From Marchantia polymorpha subsp. ruderalis (taxonomy: Eukaryota; Streptophyta; Marchantiopsida; Marchantiales; Marchantiaceae), in NCBI GenBank assembly GCA_037833965.1, contig AP031355.1:1203501-1267500 (forward strand): 64,000 nucleotides of DNA. The letters run 5' to 3'. This document shows, piece by piece, positions 35,905 to 47,270 of this stretch (position 1 is its first letter; every line of letters begins with the position of its first letter). The position numbers and the translations under genes are program-made. The notes beneath the pieces were generated by a model that saw nothing but the letters and a program-made list of their open reading frames with translations, ran no database searches and had not been told where the DNA came from.

Positions 35905-36613
35905 AGGCTTGGCCACGGTCCAGTTTAACCGGTCCAGGCTTGGCCCCGTATCGGTTAAGCGATATTTTAATCGGTCCGATTAACGGTTAATCTTTCATCT
36001 TCTTGATTGGGATGCAAGAAAATATTTAAACTTTATGTAAGAAATCTTCAAATTAAAATAACAGTTATTTTCTACAAATAAACCTAGAGCGATTTTAAGA
36101 ACATTTAATACTCGAAATTTTGACCATGAAAATTTGAAGATTCCCTATCAAAGTCTTACAAGTATGAAAAGTATTAGCTTAGTATTAGCTTTGATGGGGC
36201 TAGGTCCAAGAGCATCATAATAATGATGATATCATAGGACACCAAGTGAGTTATAATTATAATGATAAAAAAATCTAGAGACTATAACATATTTCAGATA
36301 AGCATAAACTGATGTAACTTCTCCCATAATGATTGCATCAACTATTGCTCTTTATAAAAACATGGATAACAAGGACTGATAGAAAAAAATTAGACAAGAA
36401 TCATCCTTGTTGATTGAGTGATAAATTTTAACATAAACTTTCAAGAAATATTTAGTATAACATCTTAGCTTCAAAAACTTCAAAAGCTAGGTGACGAAAG
36501 AGGTGATTGTTTTTGCTTATCTAGGACCGGTTAACCGGTCCCAGAGAAATTTGGGACCGGTTAAACCGGACCGACCGTTAATCGTCAGTCCGGACCGGAC
36601 CGTGGTCAAGCCT
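35905..36613. mobile_element. Non-autonomous hAT-like DNA transposon (about 0.7 kb)
   Basis: Terminal inverted repeats begin aggcttggccacggtcc at 35905 and end ggaccgtggtcaagcct at 36613. Subterminal copies of the ggttaaccggtcc type include the perfect palindrome accggttaaccggt at 36526-36539. TACTGTA occurs on both sides (35898-35904 and 36617-36623), a likely but slightly offset target duplication. There is no transposase frame; the interior is A+T-rich. The flanks rejoin into sequence homologous to the intact FRO-2 upstream region near 11150-11200. The hAT family assignment is inference from the repeat style. Confidence 0.6.
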
Positions 36614-36623
36614 ACCTACTGTA

Positions 36624-38640
36624 CTCCTTACATACTACTTCTATATTTAACGCAGGCTCAGATCCTGTAAGGTACAGCATGCAATCCCGCAGCTGTCGAG
36701 GGTTTCGGACCATGGAACGAATAAAGGAAGAGAAATTTCAGAGTGGCCTTGAGAATAGTGCTGGCCGATCGCCCGGCATTCGTAATGTCTCCAAACGGAT
36801 GAGGAATCTGTCTGCAGAATATATATCCAGACCTACTGCTCGGCCTGTTTTAGAAAGTTGTGAGAAATATGAATCGTCCAGTAGTGCATTCCCGCGCCTT
36901 AAAGGTGTGTGCAAATGCCTCGTCAATGGTTTGGTAACTCTCGACGTGATGCTCTGTGTGATAAGCTCCTCCTGTATATCAAGTGCTGCTGGTAGCAAAT
37001 GATCATACTACATTAACTCTAGTCTGAGTTATTGTAGTCTAAATGGAAAGTTGAGGATATCAAACTCGAGAAAAAGATTTCTTCGATCCAACGTTGATCC
37101 GCTTACCATATTGCCACTATGTCATTCTCTGTCTCACCCTTACACACGGTTGCATGTTCTAGTCTGTTCGTACTACACTACCAAGGGCCTCCAAAGACAA
37201 CAAGATATAACACTATCTATTAAGTGATAATAAAAGTGATTTACACTATAAATAAACCAAAAATATAGTAATAACCCCAAAGATGTACAAGCATATTGGA
37301 CAATAGAGTTAAGGTTTCAATAACATCGATTAAATGTCATATCTCAAACTATTCACTGTTCATTCCAAACTCTACAGAAAGTACATAATATATTGCCAAA
37401 TATCACTATAAATTAAATTTTTTCTCTACTGCATGAACAAGAGAAGAATCCAACATGATAACAGTTTCTCACTCATATGTTTTTATATAATCAACTCAAA
37501 ATTATCATTAACAGTATTTCACAAAACTCTCTCTTCGGATACTATAGTTGCGTGATTCATTCAATTAACAAATTGCTATGATCAATATCCAAATCAAGTC
37601 CTTGAGACAAAAGTGTTTTAAAGTCACCATTTTAGTTAGTAAGATTATACAAATTTATCTTAGATATTCATCAAATAGACACTTAACTGCTTTCACATTA
37701 CAGGTTCATGATTCGGTAATGTTTATCTTTATAATAAACAAAAATGAAAGAAAATAGTTGAATATATATTTGATAGTTAAATAGAATAATAATCACTTTA
37801 GTTACATACAAATAGCGAAGCGTGAACTTTTACTGTAGATTAATTATTTAGATATAGAAGATGTGACTAAGATTATCTATCAAATTTAGCCTTACAGACT
37901 CCATTCATAGGCACATATGTGATTTCCGGGCATTTTGTCCAGCATTTTTCAATTTGAAATCATTTTAGAGTACATTTCATTCTAAGTTCGATTTTTGAGA
38001 ACAATATATTTCTGAAATAAAATGATGTATCCAAGTAGAGATATTTCTTATCATAATTTAGGTTATGGACTTTCTTTCAGTACATCCGTTTCCAAAAAAA
38101 CGGTTCAATCAAAGAGCAGTATAAATGCACAGTGATTTTTATTTAATGAAAAGAACAATTTCTTCTCCGATGAATTATGATGATATTATAATGAAGAATT
38201 TTTAAAAATAAGATAATATTATTATCATTATGAGAATTAAAATATAATAAAAGAAAATCTAAATTCAAATTAGATTAAATTTTTTAATTATTCCATTTTT
38301 CAAAAGTGCATTTTGAGAGCATCATAAATATTAGATTCTGCTCATAAGTAAATCACAAGATCAAAAGAAAGAATTAACAAAAATATCAATTTTTTTTCAA
38401 AGATAAATTGAGTAATTAAAATTTCATGAATTATATTTACGTAAAAATTATTCAAAACCACAATAAACATCTAAATTCTCATGTCCAAAACCAAGATAAT
38501 TTTCTTTGTCCAAAATCGATTTTAAAAGTCGAACCTATAATTCAGCCAATGTAAAAATAAGAAATTATATATTTATATTTAAGAACTATATTAATCCAAT
38601 ATTGAAGTGATATAGACTTGTATCTTAGAAAGGTTAGAGT
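36624..38640. other. Upstream remnant then A+T-rich intergenic DNA
   Basis: The first part (36624-36670) continues the FRO-5 distal upstream region. A 107-codon frame at 36679-37002 (+) has no recognised features and overlaps an open frame on the other strand. From 37010 to 38640 the DNA is A+T-rich without a supported gene. Confidence 0.4.
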
Positions 38641-40690
38641 TTGTTGTATCTTCTCACCGCATGTTCGGTGCAACGTGTCCAATCAGCAGTACTATGAACA
38701 TACCAACTTCGAACAGCAGTTGCAGCCATGTACTTGTAGCACTTCCATTGGCTAGATAGCACCCTGACATCCAAGACTCACCAGCACGGAAGGCCCACAA
38801 TCTGAGCAACTATTCGCCTCGTATTCGGAGACTGTATCATGGCGGCGCGGTTCAACATGTCAGTCTTGGCCCTAGAGCTCGAGGTGAAATCTGTGTTGAA
38901 TCCGGGTTCATAGCGGTCAATGGTGAAGAAATGTAAATCTCGCAGGAAGTACCGGGGGCTTGTGCCCCAATGAGCCGAGCGTGCGATGACCTCGCGTGCC
39001 TTCTCCTCGAAACGTCTGTCGCTTCTGAGTTGACTCGACCGGCACATGCTTGGACGCGTTGGACATGAGCTCCAAACACAACGAGGGATGGTTTATCACA
39101 CCCTTTTAGACATAGATCGAATTTCTGAACAACTTGGGCCACTCACTGAGACGGCCCTACATTGTGTAGTGACAATGTCTAGACCCGCTCGTTCTGAACA
39201 AGCGCTTCAGTGGCAGCATGAACGCCCGGATACCCGCAGAACAGACGCCATAGTTTCAATGGGCCTTCCCCCTCTGACGTCCCCAAGGGCTGATCGGAAG
39301 AGGCGTCGGAATTTTGGAGTCGTCGGCCTGGATAAGTCGAATCTTTAACGGGGGATAATGGTCTCTTAAAGGCCACCGCACATTCTTTGCATGTGGGAAC
39401 GTATGCCGAGGAATGTCCAACTCTAAAAGAAACACGAGATAAGACAAAAAGACTGAGAGAGTCTTCTCAGATATATCAATGCTGCATACATCATATCACG
39501 AATTGTTCTTCCAGCGATGCTTCGGATGTATGGAAAGAACACATCTGTAGGTATCTGCTGAGACAGGCCATTCTCATAGAAATAAAATCAGATCAAGGGC
39601 ACCATGAACACTCTACCGTAGTTAGTTTTTCCTGTTTTGGGCGACTTTATCCTTTCCCATGACACATCCTTTTCCTCGCGATCGGTGCACAAGTTTCTGT
39701 GGCTGATACTCTAAAGATCAAAGCTATACTATCTCGGAGATCCTAGTTTTAATTCAATATTTTAAGACACAGATATTACTTGCTTACATATTACAATGAA
39801 GAGTGTCGTTTAATATAGAATCAATCTGACGTCGATCTGGTGGATAACTCTCCTGGTGATGAGATGAGTTTCTCACTGAATCTGGCAATAGTGATGTTTT
39901 TCTCTGAAGAAGCCACATTCGAATCCATAGTTTAGATGGATGAATGAAGCAATTTTGCTAGATTAGGCAACTGACGACAGTGCGCCTAGCTCAAATCAGA
40001 AGCGATTGTCAGTTTAGAATCAGTTGATGAATAATTCATGCGTGAATCTCAGCCCGAAACATGGACAGAGGATTTCAGAAGAAAGGCGGTGTGGGGCATG
40101 ATGTATCCTACCAGGACTGGAATTGCAAAAAAATTTGCATGGTACCTGCAGATGACCGTATACTGATTTGCGGCAAAGCTCATGGACGTTAGAGTCTTCC
40201 GCAACCGCTAAGATTCATCTCAATAATTAGTGCTACAAATATCACTGTCTATATTTGAAATCAGAAAGGTGTGTTTCCAATCAAGTTCGTCGAAAAATTT
40301 CGCTAAAGGAGTCCTGTAATCCAAAATACATATCTGAATGGATGAACCCCTTGAATGTAGGTTCCTACTATATTGATTAAAAAATGTGGACATACTGAGC
40401 GTAGTTTGTTATGTTCACTACGACGATAAAATTTTGGCCTTATTTTCCTTCAGTGTACCAACTATAGCCCTTTACACGCCACCTGCTTAAGTTCCTGTAC
40501 CGTGAATGGAAACTTGCAGAAGCTTTCTGTCACCGCACAGGAAGAATCGAATCACATCTTTGGACTTGAATAATAGTGCTGAGTCTGTTGACTCATCAGC
40601 TGCAAGATATCAATCCAAAGAATGAATGCTATCTACAGATAAGCCTGGAATGATGAAGTCAAGTAAGTGAACACATGTGATGTTGTTCGG
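38641..40690. other. Higher-G+C intergenic DNA, unidentified open frames
   Basis: The stretch at 38640-39660 is richer in G+C than its surroundings. It has open frames at 38778-39047 (-), 39046-39348 (+) and 39387-39662 (+). None shows a motif I recognise, and no frame is clearly real. It may be an old gene or transposon fragment. I found no FRO exon 4-8 remnant here. Confidence 0.3.
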
Positions 40691-40699
40691 AGTGTTTGT

Positions 40700-41650
40700 T
40701 CCCTTGGCTTCGGTGAGTCGCTTAATTTGTCCATTGACATTTTTTAGAATATAAAACAATGACAGCAGCCTCATAAATAATAGGGAAGAATTCTATATGT
40801 CAGAGTAACTCAAGATGGTTCTCAGCATTACAGATCATGTCTAGATATTCACGTAGGATATCTGGTCAGCCGAATCATTTCCGATGATACATCAGTGGAC
40901 CACGGATGACACTCAATGTGGTTGAATTTCACTTGCTAGCTGAATTCTTTACATTGATATTTGTTCAGAAATTAATATTTTGACAGCATGATTAGGAAGA
41001 TTATGTAGGCAGGTATGATTATTCCAAGCTGGCCTCTCAGTTTTACAGATAGTGGCAAAATATAACCTTAGGATATCTGATCAGCCTAATCATTCCTGAT
41101 CATACATCGATGGACCACCGTTAGACATTCACCGTGGTTTGATCCACTTCAGTGCAATTTCGAAGTAGCCCAATGGAAGCGATGACCATGAAAGGAATTA
41201 CTCGCAGAAGCTACGTATATGACTAACTTACAAGAACGAAAAAGGGGACATTCACATCATCGGCTGAAGTGCACTGGAACCTACTGGAACCTACTGGAAG
41301 TCGGATATTATCCAATCGAAGATCCATAGATAGTTGATGTGATCTTCTGATCCAATCTGCAATGTTTCCTACTGTCTTTCCTACTCGGAAATCTGTGCGT
41401 ACGTAAATGTTACAATCCATAGCTCGCAGTACATGCGAGGCGGCTTGTGTCTGACTGATGAGAGCGTGCGCAGAGCTCGTGGACCTCCTCCTCCTCGTCC
41501 TCTTGGGAATGCACGTCTTTTCTTGTTGACTCCGATTCACGCTTTCTGATGAGCGCTTGACGTGGGCTTCACAAAACTCGTACACACCACAAGCAGCACC
41601 GATAGGTAGATTCTCCCATTCAGTCGGTCGGAAAGGCAGGGCCGACAACG
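40700..41650 (-). pseudogene. Decayed FRO copy (exons 2-3 and upstream region)
   Basis: On the minus strand, 41220-41157 resembles exon 2 (gcgatgaccatgaaagg and cgcagaagctacgta). Exon 3 remnants occur twice, at about 41105-40985 and 40885-40700, each keeping a version of the start of exon 3 (tcagccgaatcattt and tcagcctaatcattc, compare FRO-6 46021-46048). The second also keeps tccattgacatttt, matching tccactgacatttt of intact copies. Both copies have indels and stops. The stretch at 41221-41650 is homologous to the distal upstream regions of the intact genes (gcggcttgtgtc, gagctcgtgga). Exon 1 and exons 4-8 were not found. It resembles FRO-6 most. Confidence 0.6.
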
Positions 41651-43440
41651 CAATTGCTGTTCATGGCCTGAGGTAGACTTAAGGGAGGCGAAACTTTAAA
41701 TAACACCGAACAAAGGTCTGCAATCTGAGGCTCTGACATCTCACACGTTCTCCCACCATACAAGTGTTTTGCGAGAAATTGGAGCCATTTTAGCACCCTG
41801 TCCGGCTATCTTTGGAGCTGGTCGCTTTTAGAATATACCTGTCCTGATGGCACCTTCCTCCGTTCATGTACTCGTCCTGTCCTTTCCTTTCCAAAACTTC
41901 TGTAGCTCTGACGTTTGTGAAGAAAGCCAGGCCAAGTGGATAACAATTAATGATGAGAAGATCCCGTCCAGACGTACGACGATGAAAAGAAGCGGGTAGC
42001 AGTGGCTAGCCCCAACAGTGGTCACAAAGGAAATATGTCTAGTTTTAGAACATTCGTGAAGTTGCCGAAAAGGGTCATCTGTGAAGTTTATGAAGAACGA
42101 TGATGTGCCATTGGAACGCGCAGCATGGGTATCTAGAATGATGACTCCTGTTAACTTAACTTCTCTTACGCTAAAACTCTCAATGCCTATCCGGCAAAAC
42201 GGGAAGGTGACCATGATGCAGAAATTTTATTTGGATTTTTGTACCGCAGATTGACTGTCTAGGATCTACGCTTTTCAATTATTCTACTCTGGACAAGGAT
42301 CAGAACCAGATGGAATATAACAGTCTCTAGAATCGATTGTAGATTGGCACAGAGCCTGCTGCATTTCCATATGCTTAAATCACGGGTTTGAGACATCTGC
42401 CGACAAATTGGCACGACACGCAAGCCTGGAACGTGACCTTAGGATGGCTGCGCATGCAGTGATCGAATGGTAGGATTTGACACTCCTGTCGTAATTGAAA
42501 TTAGCTGGAAAAAAGTTCGGATTTCCTTGTCAGATTTCAAAATTCGTTCCATATATTTTTTAGTTCACTGTTCAAGCTGCGGCTCACTATGGTTGGTATT
42601 CGTGATGACATGCTTCACACTACTATCAGAAAATATGTTGGAAGACCTTTTCACTGCTGAAAAAGCTCTCCTCTCTCTATCGGCTTAGATACGATAATTC
42701 GTTCAAGGCAAATTTCATATGATGGATATCTTTCACTGGATACAACTTTATTTACTGCAATTCGTCGTCTGTCAAATATATTCTTCAGCATTTTGTACTT
42801 TTGAGCGTCACCATAAAAAAAACAGTACTCAGTTTCACAAACTCGGTACTCAAGTTTCGAATTGGAGGCGCAATTCATGATTCCCCAATTTTTATCTTCA
42901 ACTGAACTTCAACAGCATGACGTTGAAGTTCAGTGACATCAGGCTGTGATGTCAGCTTTGGAGCTGTAGGTTTGACCAAAGATATAAGTTCAGGATACGT
43001 AAGTTTCTGTTTGCAATACAGAAAGAAAATTGCGAATTAATGCGGGAATCGTGCTCATGTAAGTAATACAGCAGTACGAAAGAATTTCAGAAAACGTCGA
43101 GAATTTGATTTATTGATGTATAAGCCTTTATATACATTGCTTCTACAAAAATGCAACTCATTCTTCCCCAATCATGCTCACTTATTATTGCGTAATCAGG
43201 AGTAGAAACTGGAAGATTGGGACTAGAGAGTTGTATTGATGTGCTTCTCATCTCGAGACTTGCTGCAATGACCTTTGTTGCAGAGTTGCTGCACTTGCCA
43301 GTATGGAGCCTAATACTTCCACAATTTTTTCTTCTTCCAGTAGGGATGTTGCAACTACTGCCTTGAAGAAAATTTATTCATAATTCATATCCATGTTTGG
43401 ATTTTCTCTCAAAAAACCGAGGCCTAGGCGTACAAAGTTC
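41651..43440. other. Intergenic DNA and 3' flank of FRO-6
   Basis: No gene is supported. Open frames at 41864-42214 (-) and 42467-42688 (+) lack recognisable features. A perfect 13-bp inverted repeat (actgaacttcaac, 42901-42913 and 42922-42934) is present. Unlike the other five copies, the FRO-6 3' flank shows no obvious relation to the shared 3' flank. Confidence 0.4.
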
Positions 43441-46400
43441 TTACAGCTCAAAACTGACTGAGTGGTAATGGAAAGCAACATTTGAGTTGTTCAAGTTGGA
43501 GTGATGCTTGCATTCGGCTGCAACATCTGCCTGCATCTTAGAGGCACCAGAAACCAAGACACCTACGTTCTTCCCTTCATACTGCTTCGCCATGTCGCCA
43601 AATAACACTGCGTCCAAGAATTGTGAGTCATACAAATTGTGAGTCACACAGAGTCCAAGAAGAGTAAGACAAGCCAAATGAAACTGGAAAATATTGTCAA
43701 CTAAACAGTACTTCGAATTTACCTTTCCAGCTCGGTCTTTGGCCCAAAGTTACTTGTCCCTCCCATGAAGTGTGCTGAGAGGCTCGGAGCTCAATGTCTC
43801 CACCACTCGGCTTGTGCTCTTTTACGGGAGAAGGCGGGAAGGAGTTGGCCAGCTCTTGTGTGTGGGTTTTGGATGATTTCCTCTTTTGAGTGTGAGCCCA
43901 TATCATCAAAACTGCACCTCCGCACCCGACCACTGAAAGGAGCAGGACAATGCAATAAAGCATTGCCCGGTTGTAGTTTGTGAGCTTTGCATAGGTACCA
44001 GTGACATTGATGATTCCGAATATCACAATGTATCCTAACATAGTTGCAAAGAATGTGGCTGCAACCCATTTGTCGTCTCCTGTCCCTGCCAAAATAGACA
44101 TCTGTCGGACTACTTCAAGTGGGGGCCCAATGTACTGCTTCGGAGCCTCGTTCATGTGGGTGTAGCTATAGTGCTGGTAAGGTACAACGGCCTCCGAGTA
44201 ATTCATCTCTTCATCTTTACTAATTTCCACTCTGGACGTAACATATACATGAACCTTTATGTCTACGTGGTCCTGGTAATCCGCAAGAATCTCGCTGGGT
44301 TTGATCGTGTCCAGAAGACACACATCCTTTTCATTTCGAACACAGAAAACCAGCTGAATGGAGGTGGGTAAATGATCTTGACGCAGCTTGTGTCGGTGGA
44401 GGATGTCTCGAAGAATTGCAAGGAATGGGGTCACACCAATACCACCTGCTACCAGAACCAGAGAATTGTACCTGGAAAGTGAAATATTTTTCAGTAAGTT
44501 GCTAGATTCCGAGCTACATAAGTAGAACAAATCAAAGACCAAGCGCAAGCGAGACTACTCACTTCAGATAAAAGTTCGACTCGTCACCGTAGGGTCCTTC
44601 CAAATTGAGTTTGAATCCGAATGGGCATTTCAGCTTTCCTGCCTCCTTATGGTGTTTGGTGTCTATAAGGGCATCGTGGATGTCCTTCGTGTAGCTTCCC
44701 AGGGGTTTGATGTATATGCAGATCTGGTTCGTCTCGTCAAGTGGGCTAGATGCTACGCTGAATGGATGCCATTCGTACTTGGAGATGCCAGGAACTAGTA
44801 CGTACATGAAACTCAGAGCGTTGTATTCTAGATCTGCCAGCCCAGTTCTTAGACTGTTAGACAAGCAGCAAAGTAATCACAGAAATCGGGAAAGAAATGC
44901 TCCTGCAGATGAACACATGAGTGCCCCTAGACGATCGCTGGCAAGTGGATCAATCGACACTGCAATTGCTAAGTGTACTTACTGTCTGGCTTGGCGAATT
45001 TCAGCTCGATGGCACCGGAGGGTAGTACTTTAGTTGACAAAATGTCAACAGATTTTTGAGATTGCACCATTCGGATAAATCGATCGAGGAAGAAGAGCAA
45101 GATTGGGGTAACGACGTAGACCATCTGTGAGACGCAGTGGAAGAGGAAGAAGAGCAGAAACACGAAGTAAAGGTGGTGCGTGAGGAAGAAGAGATTGAAA
45201 TGATTCCGTCGTACTCTTTCGAATGCTGTGACGAGCATCAAAACTCCTGCTCCAAGGGCTATAATTCCTGGAAAGAAAGCAATTCCCTTGTGCTGCCACA
45301 TCCAAAGCTGCAAAATGAAGCGAGCCACGATCGATTAGTAAATTTCCCCAACGGGCATTGTCAGCAGTTGAAATTAACTCTTGTTGCAAGTAGTGGGAAC
45401 ATCTACGTAAAAATTTAAACGCTGCTGTAAATTTCAGAGGCTTGAAAGCCCTTATTAATTACCTCTGAGGTGTGATGTATTAAAGGGAAATACGCAAAGA
45501 ACACAATTCCATGAGCAATAAGTATCCACACACACATCAGGCCAAGCCATGTATGGTATTTAACAGCTCGCTCGAATGGAACACCGGTGACGCGCAGAAA
45601 TGGTGATCCTCTGGATACTGGTATCCAGAGAAGAGCGAAAGGAATTAATGCTGCCTTGCCGAGATATACGCCGATGGACTCCATTTTCTGTTGGCCTCTG
45701 CAGTCATCATAAATAAGCGCAGGGATGAGCAGTGTCGGCCTTATATTACGTTTTGATGAGTGGTCTAGTAAATGTAGGCAAACAATGAAGGCGAACCATG
45801 AAGATAGAGCCTATTATATTACTTGCAGGATCAGATGGTCTTACCGGCTATGTGCTCCCTTCTTTTGTTTTGTATTGTCGATACGATTGCTTCTGTCCAC
45901 GGACATCTTGATGAAGTAGAAAGCGATGAGAAAAATATTTACAAAGAGAAAGATTATGTCGGCAAGGGTGAGCATTCCCAACGGGCTTTTCAGAATTACA
46001 GGTTGCGACCATATATTCAACTTTGGTTTCTGGTCTGCCGAATCGTTTCTGGAAAAGTTTCACAACAGACAGAGGCCAGCGTTAGAATGTAGTCATTCTG
46101 TCTTCTTGTCGAATACAATAAGCCCCAATGTAACAGACGAACCATTTCACCTACAAAATCTGTTATTTACAATCTTGAAGAAATCTCACAATCTCACCGA
46201 GGTGAACATAACAGAAAGAGACTCACCTCACTGCAGGTTTGATTTTCCTCTTAAGTGCTATAGCAAAATAGCTGAGGAAGGCAATCACCATGAAGGGGAA
46301 TACTTGCAGAAGCCAAGTAGAACCTGGAGACAGGTATATTTTCAGTCAGCAAATTGGAAGTGACTGCCTCATGGAATGCTAATAACTTTCAAAAGGGAAG

Positions 46401-46601
46401 TATCCTAACTCATTGCTTAAGCAACAAACCTCTTGTTCCGAGAAACTTTTGCGAGATATGCTCATCCGCCTTACGGATCCAATTCCTGGCCGTCTCAATT
46501 GGCTGAAGGAACCAGAACATCCACCACCATATGAAGGCGAGGCCCATCAGCACTTGTAGTGCCAAACTGGCCTGAGATGCTCCTTTCACGTAAGTCGCCA
46601 T
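43441..46601 (-). CDS. FRO: Ferric-chelate reductase FRO-6 (8 exons, 739 aa), most diverged
   Basis: Exons in order are 46430-46601, 46227-46323, 45845-46048, 45463-45697, 44983-45307, 44563-44833, 43723-44471 and 43441-43607. It ends in TAA where the other copies end in TGA. Exon lengths equal those of the others. Heme histidines, HPFSVASS and GGIGVTPF are kept. It is the most distant paralogue: RNDSADQKPKLNIWSQP and IDNTKQKKGAHSR in exon 3, GQQKMESIG at the start of exon 4, FERVRRNHF and RMVQSQKS in exon 5, and many changes in exon 7. The intron 1 donor is a weak GTTTGT. An upstream in-frame GTG at 46619 is not needed, because the ATG at 46601 aligns with the other copies. It may have a distinct role or substrate. 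Confidence 0.92.
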
Positions 46602-47270
46602 TGCTGCACTTTCTTTCACAAGATGATATACCTCTGGACCGTATAGAGCTCCTAGGTGAGCAGAGATGTCAAGGTACAGACCTGCTCATTTCCAAATCCC
46701 ACATTAGATTGTTTACGTCTGGAAATTCAAATACATCCACATGAGAGAAGTGTTTGAATATTGGGAGCTGCAGTTTAACAAGCACCAAACTTACTGGCTC
46801 GTCATGAACCTCCCGAGCAGTAGCATAAAAGATTATAGAGTACTATATAACTGCAGAGAAGTTGCGTTGCCAGACATGTGAAGCCAGGCTTAACTACTTC
46901 CGTCAGAACATTCCTCAAGATCCCGGGCTACAAACTGCTGAAAAAGAGATCGCGCCTGCCGAATTTATAATCCTCACAACAGAAGACAGGTGCATCATGC
47001 CGAGCCTGGAATTCAGAGCTTTTCGTGTTCGGGACCTGTTATTGCGGCGCAACCAGAGGCTAGTCAGTTTACTTCAACCCTTTGGGATTGTATGTTTCAC
47101 TCGAACTGTTTGCGTGATTGACAATTCTCGGCATCCATGCATTGCGGCTTGTGTCCGAGCAAGGCAGGCGTAAGCTGAGCTCGTGCTGGGACCTCTCTAT
47201 GTTCTGTCCTTTCCAAGTTGACCAGCAGAGGACTTGCCCACAGTGCAACCTATGTGCTCTCCAGGCTATA
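46602..47270 (-). promoter_or_regulatory. FRO-6 promoter and 5' leader
   Basis: A TATAAAT box (46969-46963) is about 365 bp from the ATG. The predicted leader intron is 46794-46682 (113 bp), donor CA|GTAAGT. The conserved block is gcagtttgtagcccgggatc near 46919-46938. The distal part near 47135-47210 matches the upstream regions of other copies (gcggcttgtgtccgagcaaggcagg-like). Confidence 0.6.

Noticed and set aside
40590..40620. cagctgcaagatat resembles the FRO exon 5 acceptor region
   Set aside because: Only about 14 bases match, and the adjoining sequence does not align with exon 5.
46602..46619. In-frame upstream GTG start for FRO-6
   Set aside because: The ATG at 46601 aligns with the start of the five other copies, and plant genes rarely use GTG.
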